Origin: Blastomonas ursincola
Lineage (GTDB): Bacteria > Pseudomonadota > Alphaproteobacteria > Sphingomonadales > Sphingomonadaceae
Length of the DNA: 64,000 bases
Direction of reading: 5' to 3'
NCBI RefSeq assembly: GCF_013607875.1
Contig: NZ_VDES01000002.1
Location: forward strand, 451,638 to 515,637
Shown here: positions 9,728 through 18,179 of the stretch, in pieces
Layout: each line of letters opens with the position of its first letter
Numbering within the stretch: position 1 is the stretch's first letter
Position numbers and translations under genes: made by a program
The notes under the pieces: generated by a model
Seen by the model: only the letters and a program-made list of their open reading frames with translations
What the model was told of the DNA's origin: nothing
Databases searched by the model: none

Positions 9728-9758
9728 TATCCGCGTCGGGTTTGCGCCCGCACGGATA
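9728..9758 (+). promoter_or_regulatory. Hairpin in the pufB leader
   Basis: Interrupted stem TATCCG (9728-9733) / CGGATA (9753-9758) with an inner CGGG/CCCG pair, 60 nt upstream of pufB in the bchZ-pufB gap. It could protect the 5' end of the puf mRNA or end a bchZ transcript, although no T-run follows. No PpsR-type TGT-N12-ACA motif is seen in this gap. Confidence 0.35.
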
Positions 9759-9818
9759 ATCGCCTGGAAGGCGCCCACGCGGCGTTCTTCCAAATCTGGA
9801 AGCTAAGGAGAATATCTC

Positions 9819-10031
9819 ATGGCAGATGAAGGGATGGGTCCCACGACCTACCTCACAGAAAGCGAGGCGAAGGAGTTCCACAAGCTCTTCGTCGCCAGTT
9901 TCGCTTTCTTCACCATCGTCGCGATCATCGCGCACGTACTGGTTTGGCAATGGCGCCCCTGGTTCCCGGGCACGCCCGGCTATGAAGCGACATCGAGCCT
10001 CGACCCGGTGACCGACGTTCAGCTCAGCTAA
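9819..10031 (+). CDS. pufB: Light-harvesting LH1 beta chain
   Basis: Small inner-membrane antenna polypeptide (70 aa) of the LH1 ring around the reaction centre. The N-terminal amphipathic part TESEAKEFHKLF precedes one membrane helix containing the BChl ligand His in AIIAHVLVWQWRPW. The C-terminal tail GYEATSSLDPVTDVQLS is longer than in Rhodobacter. AAGGAG lies about 8 nt before the ATG. It is followed after 15 nt by pufA. Confidence 0.95.
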   Translation: MADEGMGPTTYLTESEAKEFHKLFVASFAFFTIVAIIAHVLVWQWRPWFPGTPGYEATSSLDPVTDVQLS

Positions 10032-10046
10032 GAAGGAAACCTGATC

Positions 10047-10232
10047 ATGCATAGAATGTGGCAATCATTCGACGGCAACAGGATCCTGACTGCGCTCGCG
10101 GTCTTCCTGTTCGTCCTCGCACTTCTCATCCACTTCATCCTGTTGAGCACAAATCGCTACAACTGGCTGGAGCCCCCTATGCCGGCAGCTGCACCTGCGG
10201 CGGTTGCTGCGGCATCGGCGATTACACCCTGA
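10047..10232 (+). CDS. pufA: Light-harvesting LH1 alpha chain
   Basis: Partner antenna polypeptide of PufB (61 aa). The N-terminus [14 protein letters not shown] is followed by one transmembrane helix with the BChl-binding His in [16 protein letters not shown]. After the conserved W the protein ends in an Ala/Pro-rich tail ([18 protein letters not shown]). PufM and PufC have a similar composition at their C-termini. AAGGAA lies upstream of the start. Confidence 0.95.
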   Translation: MHRMWQSFDGNRILTALAVFLFVLALLIHFILLSTNRYNWLEPPMPAAAPAAVAAASAITP

Positions 10233-10272
10233 CTTAAGGGTAATGCCAGTGTGTCGCCTTGCCAGGCGATGA

Positions 10273-10309
10273 GGGCGGACCTGTGGGACCGGTTTTCACC
10301 GGTCCGCCC
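10273..10309 (+). terminator. pufA-pufL intercistronic hairpin
   Basis: GGGCGGACC (10273-10281) pairs perfectly with GGTCCGCCC (10301-10309). A competing inner stem, GGACCGG/CCGGTCC, uses the same 3' arm, and CTTTC follows. Stable hairpins at this place in known puf operons partly terminate transcription and protect the pufBA message, giving the excess of LH1 over reaction-centre subunits. That role is inferred here from position. Confidence 0.75.
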
Positions 10310-10408
10310 CTTTCACTGGATGCATGAGAACAAACGAGTCCCCGCATACGGGGAATAATCATTCACGCTCGCCGCACCTATCGCGGCGGCGAACGAAGGA
10401 GTCTGGCA

Positions 10409-11233
10409 ATGGCGCTCTTGAGCTTCGAGAGAAAATATCGCGTCAGAGGCGGAACATTGGTCGGCGGGGATCTGTTCGATTTCTGGGTCGGGCCATTTTA
10501 TGTCGGCTTCTTCGGGATCACGACGCTGTTCTTCGCCTCGCTCGGCACTGCGCTCATCTTCTATGGTGCATCGCAGGGCGGAACCTGGAACCCCTGGCTG
10601 ATCAGCATCGCGCCGCCGGACCTGAAATACGGGCTTGGCCTCGCACCGCTGAAAGAAGGGGGCTTGTGGCAGATCATCACGGTCTGCGCGATCGGCGCGT
10701 TCGTCAGCTGGGCGCTGCGCGAGGTGGAAATCTGCCGAAAGCTGGGCATGGGCTATCATGTGCCCGTCGCCTTCGGCTTCGCGATCTTCGCCTATGTGAC
10801 GCTGGTGGTGTTCCGCCCGTTCCTGCTGGGCGCCTGGGGACATGGCTTCCCCTATGGCATCTTCAGCCATCTCGACTGGGTGTCGAACGTCGGCTACCAG
10901 TATCTGCACTTCCACTACAACCCGGCGCACATGCTCGCCGTGTCGTTCTTCTTCACCACCACGCTCGCGCTTTCGATGCACGGCGCGCTGGTCCTTTCGG
11001 CCACCAACCCGGCCAAGGGTGAGGAAGTGAAATCACCCGAATATGAAGACACCTTCTTCCGCGACCTGATCGGCTATTCGGTCGGCACGCTCGGCATTCA
11101 CCGCGTGGGCCTGCTGCTGGCGCTGAACGCCGGGTTCTGGAGCGCTGTGTGCATCATCATATCCGGACCGTTCTGGACCCGCGGCTGGCCCGAATGGTGG
11201 ACGTGGTGGCTCAACCTGCCGATCTGGATGTGA
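10409..11233 (+). CDS. pufL: Photosynthetic reaction centre L subunit
   Basis: Type II reaction-centre L subunit (274 aa), five membrane helices. It carries the BChl special pair, accessory pigments and QA-side contacts together with PufM. Typical segments are all present: [20 protein letters not shown], the DE-region [21 protein letters not shown] with the BChl-ligand His, and the iron and QB-ligand region [16 protein letters not shown]. The length is normal. It is followed by pufM after 14 nt. Confidence 0.98.
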   Translation: MALLSFERKYRVRGGTLVGGDLFDFWVGPFYVGFFGITTLFFASLGTALIFYGASQGGTWNPWLISIAPPDLKYGLGLAPLKEGGLWQIITVCAIGAFVSWALREVEICRKLGMGYHVPVAFGFAIFAYVTLVVFRPFLLGAWGHGFPYGIFSHLDWVSNVGYQYLHFHYNPAHMLAVSFFFTTTLALSMHGALVLSATNPAKGEEVKSPEYEDTFFRDLIGYSVGTLGIHRVGLLLALNAGFWSAVCIIISGPFWTRGWPEWWTWWLNLPIWM

Positions 11234-11247
11234 GAGGGGTAATCACC

Positions 11248-12303
11248 ATGGCAAGCTACCAAAATATCTTCACCCAGGTCCAGTTGCGCGGGCATCCCGA
11301 AATGGGGATGCCGCACAAGGACGACAGCGAACCGCGCATCCCGCTTACCGCCTATAGCTACTGGATGGGCAAGCTGGGCCAGGCGCAGCTCGGGCCGCTC
11401 TATCTCGGCAAGCTGGGTCTCGCATCGCTGCTCTTCGGCAGCCTGTCGATCGCGATCATGGGTCTCAACATGCTGGCTTCGGTCAACTGGAACCCCAATC
11501 GCTTCCTCAAGGAATTCTTCTGGCTGGCGCTCGAACCGCCGGGTCCGGAATGGGGCTTCTCGGTCTATGTGCCGCTGGCCGAGGGCGGCTGGTGGATCAT
11601 CGCGGGCTTCTTCCTGACCGCCTCGATCCTGCTCTGGTGGGCCCGCACCTATCTCCGCGCCAAGGCGCTGGGCATGGGAACGCACATCGCCTGGGCCTTT
11701 GCGAGCGCAATCTGGCTGTATCTGGTGCTCGGCATCATCCGCCCGTTCCTGCTCGGCAGCTGGTCGGAAGCCGTGCCCTTCGGCATCTTCCCGCACCTCG
11801 ATTGGACCGCGGCTTTCTCGATCCGTTACGGCAACCTGTTCTACAATCCGTTCCACGCGCTTTCGATCGCCTTCCTCTATGGCTCCACCTTGCTTTTTGC
11901 GATGCACGGCGCCACAATTCTGGCTGTGGGTCGCTATGGTGGCGAGCGCGAGATCGAACAGATCTACGATCGCGGAACGGCCAGCGAACGCGCCGGACTG
12001 TTCTGGCGCTGGACCATGGGCTTCAATGCCACCATGGAATCGATCCATCGTTGGGCCTGGTGGTTTGCGGTGCTGACCACACTTACCGGCGGCATCGGCA
12101 TCCTGCTCACCGGCACGGTTGTCGATAACTGGTATCTCTGGGCTCAGGAGCATGGTTTTGCGCCTGCCTATCCCGATACCGGTGTTGTTGATCCGAGCAC
12201 GAGTTTCGTCGCACCGGCTCCGGTGCCGGCGGAACCGAGCCTGATGGCTGCGGACCCTGGCGCTGCTGCGCCTGCGGCCCCCAGCCCGGCAGAAGGGAAC
12301 TGA
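11248..12303 (+). CDS. pufM: Photosynthetic reaction centre M subunit with extended C-terminus
   Basis: Reaction-centre M subunit (351 aa), the partner of PufL. The start [13 protein letters not shown] has GAGAGGGG upstream; an earlier in-frame ATG lies inside pufL and lacks family similarity. Conserved parts include the BChl-ligand region [15 protein letters not shown] and the iron-ligand region [15 protein letters not shown]. It is longer than the usual 305-330 residues: after the last helix comes a Pro/Ala-rich tail of about 40 residues (from [13 protein letters not shown] to SPAEGN). The pufC start follows 5 nt after the stop. Confidence 0.97.
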   Translation: MASYQNIFTQVQLRGHPEMGMPHKDDSEPRIPLTAYSYWMGKLGQAQLGPLYLGKLGLASLLFGSLSIAIMGLNMLASVNWNPNRFLKEFFWLALEPPGPEWGFSVYVPLAEGGWWIIAGFFLTASILLWWARTYLRAKALGMGTHIAWAFASAIWLYLVLGIIRPFLLGSWSEAVPFGIFPHLDWTAAFSIRYGNLFYNPFHALSIAFLYGSTLLFAMHGATILAVGRYGGEREIEQIYDRGTASERAGLFWRWTMGFNATMESIHRWAWWFAVLTTLTGGIGILLTGTVVDNWYLWAQEHGFAPAYPDTGVVDPSTSFVAPAPVPAEPSLMAADPGAAAPAAPSPAEGN

Positions 12304-12308
12304 CAGCC

Positions 12309-13442
12309 ATGTTGACCCTATCCAAACTCACCACCATGGGAGCGCTGGCCGTGGCCGCGCTCTCGCTCGGGGCCTGTGACATCGGCCCCAAGACCTCCGA
12401 ACAGGGCGGTTTCCGGGGAACCGGCATCGCCCAGATCAGCGATCCTGACAACAAGATCGATCCCGGCACCGTTCCGCCGCCTCCCTATGAGCTTCCGCCC
12501 CCATCGGGTCCGAAGGCAAGCGAGGTGTATCAGAACGTCAAGGTGCTGGGTCATGTCAGCCAGGAAGAGTTCGACTATACCATGGCGGCGATCACCCAGT
12601 GGATCGTTCCGGCCGACGCCCCGCCTGAACAGGCCGGGTGCAACTACTGCCACAATGCCGAAAATCTGGCCGACGACAGCAAATATACCAAGGTTGTCGC
12701 GCGCCGGATGATCCAGATGACGCAGAACATCAACCAGAACTATTCGGACCACGTCAAGAAGACCGGCGTGACCTGCTATACCTGCCATCGCGGCAATGCG
12801 GTGCCGAAATATGTCTGGACCGATCCCAAGCCCAGCGACGGGCGTCTGATGGGCAACAAGCGTGGCCAGAACACGCCCAGCCCGGTGACCGCCTATGCCT
12901 CGCTGCCACTGAGCACGGCGAGCATGTATCTGGGGCTCGATGCCAAGGCGGCGCGGGTGCAATCGAAGACGATCCACCCCACGACGCTTAACCTCAAGGG
13001 CACCAAGGATGCGGAAGCCAATTACGCGATCATGATGCACCTGTCGCGATCGCTGAACGTCAACTGCACCTATTGCCACAACAGCCGTGCCTTTGCGCAA
13101 TGGGGCCAGTCGAGCCCGCAGCGCGCCCAGGCCTGGTACGGCCTGCAGATGGTCAAGAATGCCAATCAGGAATATATCCACCCGCTGACCAGCGTGTTCC
13201 CGGCCAACCGGCTCGGACCGCAGGGGGATCCGTACAAGACCAACTGCGCCACCTGCCACCAGATCCAGCGCAAACCGCTGGGCGGGGCGCAGATGGCCAA
13301 GGACTATCCGGCCCTGCTGACGCTCGGACCCAAGGGAGCTGTGCCTGGCGCAGCGCCTGCCGGTGCGGCTCCGGCCATGCCCGGCATGGTAGCGCCTGCT
13401 CCGGCAGCGGCGGCGGCAGCGCCTGCTGCGGCTGGGAACTGA
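12309..13442 (+). CDS. pufC: Reaction-centre tetraheme cytochrome c subunit
   Basis: Lipid-anchored tetraheme cytochrome (377 aa) on the periplasmic face of the reaction centre that re-reduces the special pair. A lipoprotein signal ends in LGAC (C23). Four CxxCH heme sites are visible: CNYCH (about residue 111), CYTCH (156), CTYCH (253) and CATCH (313). Met axial ligands are probably in RRMIQM, GRLMGN, IMMHL and LQMVKN. The C-terminal 45 residues are almost only Ala, Pro, Gly and Met. It is the last gene of the photosynthesis cluster here. Confidence 0.97.
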   Translation: MLTLSKLTTMGALAVAALSLGACDIGPKTSEQGGFRGTGIAQISDPDNKIDPGTVPPPPYELPPPSGPKASEVYQNVKVLGHVSQEEFDYTMAAITQWIVPADAPPEQAGCNYCHNAENLADDSKYTKVVARRMIQMTQNINQNYSDHVKKTGVTCYTCHRGNAVPKYVWTDPKPSDGRLMGNKRGQNTPSPVTAYASLPLSTASMYLGLDAKAARVQSKTIHPTTLNLKGTKDAEANYAIMMHLSRSLNVNCTYCHNSRAFAQWGQSSPQRAQAWYGLQMVKNANQEYIHPLTSVFPANRLGPQGDPYKTNCATCHQIQRKPLGGAQMAKDYPALLTLGPKGAVPGAAPAGAAPAMPGMVAPAPAAAAAAPAAAGN

Positions 13443-13452
13443 CCTGATGAAA

Positions 13453-13609
13453 TCCTCCCCCAGCTTGCTGGGGGAGGGGGACCGCCCGCGAAGCGGGTGG
13501 TGGAGGGGCAGCGGGATAGCCTATAGCTTCCGCGACATGCCATACCGTTTCCCCTCCACCCCCGACCTGCGGTCGGCGGTCCCCCTCCCCGAGACAAGCT
13601 CGGGGAGGA
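13453..13609. repeat. Inverted pair of palindromic repeats downstream of pufC
   Basis: Two G/C-rich hairpin units face each other: TCCTCCCCCAGC TTGCTGGGGGAGG at the left and CCCTCCCCGAGACAAGCTCG GGGAGG at the right, each followed or preceded by an accGCCC/GGCGGT unit. The outer arms are complementary, so the 157 nt can fold as one long hairpin. It marks the edge of the photosynthesis cluster and may act as a terminator for puf. No gene is seen inside. Confidence 0.8.
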
Positions 13610-13634
13610 TTTCGTTTTCTTGAACGGCCATCTC

Positions 13635-14366
13635 ATGCACCTGTTCGAAGCCCTGGTTGTCCTCCACGTCATCTGCGGGGCAACCGGGCTGATCGCGTTC
13701 TGGGTGCCCATCGCCTCGCGCAAGGGCGGCGCGGCGCATCGCAAATGGGGGCGGGTGGCGACGCTCGCCTTTATCGGGGCAGGCATATTGGCCATCGCGA
13801 TGGCGCTGCTGTCGCTCTACGGGCCGGAAGAGCGGCTGCCGATGATCACCGACCGGGTGCTGTTCGACGGGCTGTTCGGCTGGATGATGCTCTATCTCGG
13901 CATGCTGACCATCGGCTTTGCGGTCTATGGCCTCGCCGTCGTCCGCCACCGCGCCAACCGCGCGGCGCTGCGCGCGCCACATTATCTCGCGCTGTTCGGC
14001 GCGGTGATCGCCTCCGCCGCCTGGTGCGGCTATTACGGGCTGATAATCGCGCAACCGCTGATGGCCGCGCTCGCCGTGGTCGGGCTGACTGCGGTGGCGA
14101 CGCAGCTCTTCTATGTCTGGCGGCCCAGCGCCCCGCCGCGTGCGCATGTGCCCGAACATTTCCGCGCGCTGCTCGGCATGGGGATTTCGGCCTATACCGC
14201 CTTCCTCTCGGTCGGGCTGATCCGGCTGGTGCCCGATCATGTCTTCAATCCGCTGATCTGGGCGGTGCCGAGCGTCATCGGGGTGAGCCTGATCATCCGC
14301 TACACGCTCGCTCACCGCCCGCGCGCGGGCAGCGGGACCAGGTCCGTGCAGCGGCGGCAGGCCTAG
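13635..14366 (+). CDS. Multi-pass membrane protein, DUF2306-like
   Basis: Predicted inner-membrane protein (243 aa) with about six to seven hydrophobic segments. The N-terminal pattern LHVICGATGLIAFW...RKGGAAHRKWGRV resembles DUF2306-type membrane proteins, which have conserved His residues of unknown role. The reading frame continues upstream to a TTG at 13620, but ATG 13635 begins at the hydrophobic domain and lies outside the flanking repeat. No clear ribosome site is visible. It is not part of the photosynthesis machinery by sequence. The small membrane peptide at 14379 follows closely. Confidence 0.7.
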   Translation: MHLFEALVVLHVICGATGLIAFWVPIASRKGGAAHRKWGRVATLAFIGAGILAIAMALLSLYGPEERLPMITDRVLFDGLFGWMMLYLGMLTIGFAVYGLAVVRHRANRAALRAPHYLALFGAVIASAAWCGYYGLIIAQPLMAALAVVGLTAVATQLFYVWRPSAPPRAHVPEHFRALLGMGISAYTAFLSVGLIRLVPDHVFNPLIWAVPSVIGVSLIIRYTLAHRPRAGSGTRSVQRRQA

Positions 14367-14378
14367 GGGAGCGCGCGC

Positions 14379-14498
14379 ATGAAAGACTGGATCGTCAACA
14401 ATCTGGGCATCATCGAGATGCTGATGTCAGGCGTGCTGGTGCTCGGCTTCTGCGCCTGGCAGTATTGGAGCGTCAGTCGGCCTGACAAAGGGGAATAG
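14379..14498 (+). CDS. Small single-span membrane peptide (39 aa)
   Basis: A short frame starting MKDWIVNNLGIIEMLMSGVL with AGGGGAG upstream (14365-14371), 12 nt after the DUF2306-like gene. One hydrophobic helix (about residues 9-29) is followed by a polar tail WSVSRPDKGE. Its strong start context, membrane-helix composition and tight spacing suggest a real co-transcribed peptide. No family is recognised; it could be a subunit or stabiliser of the upstream membrane protein. Confidence 0.6.
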   Translation: MKDWIVNNLGIIEMLMSGVLVLGFCAWQYWSVSRPDKGE

Positions 14499-14526
14499 GG
14501 CGCGCGGGGGTTTCCTGTTCAACCTC

Positions 14527-14715
14527 CGCTCAGCCTGAGCGTGTCGATGGTCCCGCGCCAGGAGTTGCAATATGCTCCTCGTCATTCCCGCGAACGCGGG
14601 AATCCCGCTTGATCTTTGGCGGCTGCGCAAAAAGCGGGACCCCCGCCTGCGCGGGGGTGACGGGAGTCATATCGTAACCATCAGCGCGGGGCCTTCGACA
14701 GGCTCAGGCTGAGCG
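14527..14715. repeat. Nested palindromic repeats
   Basis: Outer arms 14527-14547 (CGCTCAGCCTGAGCGTGTCG A) and 14695-14715 are inverted copies with one mismatch. They enclose a second palindrome (14581-14661) of the GTCATTCCCGCGAA...GGGGGTGAC family, seen again at 16513, 18175 and 34378. One repeat appears to have inserted into another. The gap 14499-14751 holds no gene. Confidence 0.85.
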
Positions 14716-14751
14716 CGGGGGGGCATCTGGCTCAAAAGGACCGCTGCCCCC

Positions 14752-15075
14752 TTACCGCTCCTTCTTCTTCGTCGGCGCGTTGAAATCCGCAGGCTTGCCC
14801 GCGACCCAGGTCAGGAACTTCGCGATCTCCGGATGGTCGCGCAAAGCCTCGACGTCCTCGCCGATCCGCCCCAGCTCGGCATTGGTGAAATGCGCGTGGA
14901 TGGTGCGGTGGCAGATCGGGTGAACCGCGACGCGCGCCTTGCCGCCTTTCGATTTGGGCACCGGATGGTGCCATTCGATCAGCTCGCCGAGATCGCGCCC
15001 GCACAGCCAGCACGGCTCGGGCGGCGGTGCAGCGGCTTCGTCCTCTTCCTCTTCCCAGGCGCGGCGTTTGGGCAT
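14752..15075 (-). CDS. HNH endonuclease-fold protein
   Basis: Small protein (107 aa) with an HNH/beta-beta-alpha metal motif: CWLCGR (zinc-knuckle Cys pair), EWHHPVPKSKGG (catalytic HH), and VHPICHRTIHAHF (second Cys and His). An acidic N-terminus (EEEEDE) precedes the domain. Such short stand-alone HNH proteins are common and their target is usually unknown. It lies 7 nt downstream of the M20 amidohydrolase on the same strand and is probably co-transcribed. Confidence 0.8.
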   Translation of the reverse strand: MPKRRAWEEEEDEAAAPPPEPCWLCGRDLGELIEWHHPVPKSKGGKARVAVHPICHRTIHAHFTNAELGRIGEDVEALRDHPEIAKFLTWVAGKPADFNAPTKKKER

Positions 15076-15082
15076 CAGCGCA

Positions 15083-16438
15083 TCAATCCGCGGTCGGGCC
15101 GTTGCCGGGGCCGAGCAGATCGATGACCGCGGTCACCATCGCCTCGGTCGCCAGTGTGATCGATTCGCGCGGCATGACCTTGAAGAACGGGCTGTGATGC
15201 GCCGGCAGCGTCAGCTTGCCCGCCCTGGCAGCGTCGATATCCGCCTGCGGGGTGCCGCCGACGTTGAAGTACAGCCCCGGCACATCGGTATTGGGCGCGA
15301 CGAAATAGGCGAAATCCTCCGCGCCCATGCCGGTCTGCGGCTCGCTGGTCAGCAGCGCGGCCTCGCCAAAGCGCTTGGCGAAGGTCTTGGTGATCCGTTC
15401 GGTCAGCGGCTTGTCGTTGACCGTCACCGGGGTCGATTCGAAGCCGACCTTCACCTGGGGCAGCTTGTCTTCGGGCAGGCCGTTCAAGCGCCCGACATTC
15501 TCGGCAATGCGCTTGATCCCGTCGAGCAGCTTCTGGCGCACCGCATTGTCGTTCGACCGGACGGTGAGCTGCAGCTCGGCCTTGTCCGAAATGATGTTGT
15601 GCTTGAAGCCAGAATGGAACGAGCCGACCGTCACCACGCCAGCCTCGAGCGGCGAGATCTCGCGCGAGACCAGGGTCTGCAGCGCCATCACGATCTCCGC
15701 GCCCATTACGATCGGGTCCTTGCCCATGTGCGGATAGGCGCCGTGCGTGCCGACGCCGAAAATGGTGATGTCGACCGAATCCGAAGACGAGGCGGTGAGC
15801 CCTGGCTGGATCTCGATCTTGCCCGTGGGCGTCCCGGCGGAGACGTGGAAGGCCAGCGCGTAATCGGGCTTGGGGAACCGGGTGTACAGGCCGTCCTGCA
15901 TCATCTTGGCCGCGCCGCCGATCCGCTCTTCCGCCGGTTGCGCGACGAACACCACGGTGCCCTTCCACTGGTCCTTCATCGCGGCGAGGCGGCGCGCGGT
16001 GCCGATCATCGAGGTGATGTGCGTGTCGTGCCCGCACGCGTGCATCACCGGCTTTTCGGTGCCGTCGATATCGACTTGGCGGACCTTTGAGGCATAGGGC
16101 AGGCCGCTATCCTCGGCGAGCGGCAGGCCGTCCATATCGGCGCGCACCATGATCACCGGGCCGTCGCCATTCTTCATGATGCCGACCACGCCGGTCACGC
16201 CGACGCCCTCGGTAACCGTGGCACCGGCGGCGCGCAGTTCGGCCGCGATGATCTTTGCGGTGCGCGTTTCCTTGAACGACAGTTCGGGATTGGCGTGGAA
16301 ATCGAGGAACAGCTTTTCGAGCTTCGCGTCATAATCGCTCGCCACCGCCTTGCCGAGCGCATCCTGCGCCTGCGCCGGTGCGAAGAGCGCGAGTGCCATC
16401 GCGCTGCCGATCAGGCCGAAAGCCGTTGCTCTGTTCAT
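15083..16438 (-). CDS. Secreted M20-family amidohydrolase (hippurate hydrolase type)
   Basis: Zinc peptidase/amidohydrolase of the M20D group (451 aa), which removes N-acyl groups from amino acids or peptides. A signal peptide is visible (MNRATAFGLIGSAMALALFA...QAQ), so it acts in the periplasm. Metal and catalytic motifs: RADMDGLPL, HACGHDTH, QPAEE and a late MGAEDFAYF. The start at 16438 has AGGGGAA 7-8 nt upstream, which is better than the in-frame ATG 21 nt further out. The exact substrate cannot be read from the sequence. Confidence 0.88.
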   Translation of the reverse strand: MNRATAFGLIGSAMALALFAPAQAQDALGKAVASDYDAKLEKLFLDFHANPELSFKETRTAKIIAAELRAAGATVTEGVGVTGVVGIMKNGDGPVIMVRADMDGLPLAEDSGLPYASKVRQVDIDGTEKPVMHACGHDTHITSMIGTARRLAAMKDQWKGTVVFVAQPAEERIGGAAKMMQDGLYTRFPKPDYALAFHVSAGTPTGKIEIQPGLTASSSDSVDITIFGVGTHGAYPHMGKDPIVMGAEIVMALQTLVSREISPLEAGVVTVGSFHSGFKHNIISDKAELQLTVRSNDNAVRQKLLDGIKRIAENVGRLNGLPEDKLPQVKVGFESTPVTVNDKPLTERITKTFAKRFGEAALLTSEPQTGMGAEDFAYFVAPNTDVPGLYFNVGGTPQADIDAARAGKLTLPAHHSPFFKVMPRESITLATEAMVTAVIDLLGPGNGPTAD

Positions 16439-16512
16439 CGATTTCCCCTTTTTCCCCAAGGCGTTCCTGCGCCGTTCGCGCGACTATAGCGCCTGCGATC
16501 GCGGAATCTATC

Positions 16513-16591
16513 GTCATTCCCGCGCAGGCGGGAATCCCGCTTCTCCAACAGAGTTGTAGCGAAGCGGAATCCCCGCCTGCGCGGGGGTTAC
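16513..16591. repeat. Palindromic repeat, GTCATTCCCGCG family
   Basis: Left arm GTCATTCCCGCGCAGGCGGG and right arm CCCCGCCTGCGCGGGGGTTA C around a short variable centre, in the gap between the M20 gene and the VOC gene. Same family as 14581-14661, 18175-18255 and 34378-34456. Confidence 0.85.
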
Positions 16592-16622
16592 GATATTCAT
16601 GAAGAGTGAAAGATCGCGGTGA

Positions 16623-17018
16623 TCAATCCGCCGGACCCACCTTGAACGCGCAAAGCTTGTTGCCGTCAAGGTCGCGGAAATAGGCACCGTAAAAGGCCTG
16701 GTCGCCCTCGGGGCCGCGCAGACCCGGTTCGCCCTCGCAGGTGCCGCCGAGTTCGAGCGCCTTGGCGTGCAGCATGTCGACCTTGGAGCGCGCATCCATG
16801 GCCAGAGCGATCATCATGCCGTTGCCAACGGTCGCCGGCTCGCCATTATAGGGCCGGGTGATGGCGATGCCCGGCGTGCCCCAGGCGGTGCCGAACAGCG
16901 TGAAGCCGTTCTCTTCCATCCGCATCAGCTCGCTGCCGCCCAGCGCGCCGACCAGCCCTGCATAGAAAGCGCGCGCCTTGTCGAGATCGTTGGATCCGAC
17001 GGTAACATATCCGATCAT
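16623..17018 (-). CDS. VOC (glyoxalase/dioxygenase-fold) protein
   Basis: A vicinal-oxygen-chelate fold protein (131 aa) with two beta-alpha-beta-beta-beta modules: VTVGSNDLDKARAFYAGLV at the start and FYGAYFRDLDGNKLCAF at the end. The final DLDGNKL pattern is typical of the glyoxalase/bleomycin-resistance group. AGGAGA lies 7 nt before the ATG. The substrate is unknown; it may be a small-molecule lyase or a resistance-type binder. Confidence 0.82.
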   Translation of the reverse strand: MIGYVTVGSNDLDKARAFYAGLVGALGGSELMRMEENGFTLFGTAWGTPGIAITRPYNGEPATVGNGMMIALAMDARSKVDMLHAKALELGGTCEGEPGLRGPEGDQAFYGAYFRDLDGNKLCAFKVGPAD

Positions 17019-17072
17019 GTGGTGTCTCCTGCTCGCCCGGCCCGACTCCGGCCAGTTGCAGATCGCAACCTA

Positions 17073-18179
17073 TCATGGACATGTGTCGAGGCAATGACCT
17101 ATCGGGTAATCTTCCGCATTTCCCGTGCTGATCCGTACAACACCTTCACCGCTTGCCCGGTTGACCCACAAACCTGCGCGCAGCCCATAGGCCTCGCCCG
17201 GATGGCCGATCCACACCGATCCATCGGGCTTCTCGATCCGCTGCACGCCGAGTCCGAAGGCCTGGAAATAGCCGCGATCGTCATCGCCATTGCTGCCATC
17301 GAAGCGCCATTGCGCGCGGGTGAGTTCGGCGAAGGACTCCGGGGTGAGCAGCCCGTCGCCGCCGTTCAGCAGCATCTGGCCCAGCCGCGCGAGGCCACCG
17401 GCGGAAATGCGCATGCCGCCCTGCGGGCTGAAGGCCGATCCGTTTCTGCCCGGCGCATAAAGCTCGATATCGCATCGACCATCGCTCGTGGGCACATAGG
17501 CGCACTGGTCGGGCGCGCCAATCCAGTCATCGCGCGCGATCGTACCATCGGGATTGTAGAGCGTGATCGCGGTCTTGGCCGCGCCCGGCTTGCAGCCCGA
17601 CCAGTTGTAGCAGGCGGGGATGGCGAGCGGATCGAACACCTCTTCGGCCATGATCCGGTCGAAGCGCTTGCCGCTCGCCGCCTCCATCACCGCAGCGATG
17701 ACGGGAAAGTTGACATTGGCATAGCGGAAATAGGCGCCGGGGGCATGGGTCGCATCCCAGGCTTCGGGCTTGGCGAGCAGATCGGCGAGGCTGGCATCGA
17801 GCGGGATGAAATAGCCTGCATCATCCTTCAGCCCCGACTGGTGCGACAGCAACAGTCGCAGCGTGATCTTCTGCGCCGGGAACCCCGGATGCACGACCCG
17901 CCAGCCGAGATAGAGCGACACGTCGCGGTCGAGATCGAGCACCGCCTTGTCGACCAGCCGCATCACCGCGACGCCCACCGCAAGCTTCGAGATCGAAGCG
18001 ATGCGCACCGGATCGTCGAGCGTTGCCTCGCGCATGCTCGGGCGGTGGGCAAGGCCGGTGACCTTGCCGCGATCGAGCCGGTCAGCGGTGAATTTCAGCG
18101 CGATGCGGACATTCTCATCGGTCTGCGCGGTGGCTGGGACGCTGAGGGCAGCCACTACCATGACAGCCAGCACCGTCAT
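17073..18179 (-). CDS. Serine hydrolase, beta-lactamase class C / esterase family
   Basis: Penicillin-binding-fold serine hydrolase (368 aa from the chosen start). Active-site signatures: SISK (S-x-x-K), YANVN (Y-x-N), and HPGEAYG in place of KTG. A signal peptide follows the start (MTVLAVMVVAALSVPATAQ), so it is periplasmic. Start problem: this ATG is the last element of a palindromic repeat (18175-18255). The frame stays open through the whole repeat to 18293, where an N-terminal stretch containing SRFLKQLWRKSGIPAFAG would be repeat-encoded. No well-spaced ribosome site decides between them. Its role may be esterase, D-aminopeptidase or weak beta-lactamase. Confidence 0.8.
   Translation of the reverse strand: MTVLAVMVVAALSVPATAQTDENVRIALKFTADRLDRGKVTGLAHRPSMREATLDDPVRIASISKLAVGVAVMRLVDKAVLDLDRDVSLYLGWRVVHPGFPAQKITLRLLLSHQSGLKDDAGYFIPLDASLADLLAKPEAWDATHAPGAYFRYANVNFPVIAAVMEAASGKRFDRIMAEEVFDPLAIPACYNWSGCKPGAAKTAITLYNPDGTIARDDWIGAPDQCAYVPTSDGRCDIELYAPGRNGSAFSPQGGMRISAGGLARLGQMLLNGGDGLLTPESFAELTRAQWRFDGSNGDDDRGYFQAFGLGVQRIEKPDGSVWIGHPGEAYGLRAGLWVNRASGEGVVRISTGNAEDYPIGHCLDTCP

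Noticed and set aside
9687-9818. PpsR-type site upstream of pufB
   Set aside because: Candidate TGT at 9692 has no ACA at the right distance; only a hairpin is visible.
13453-14715. CRISPR array from the closely spaced repeats
   Set aside because: The units are inverted palindromes of different families without regular spacers, and there are no cas genes.
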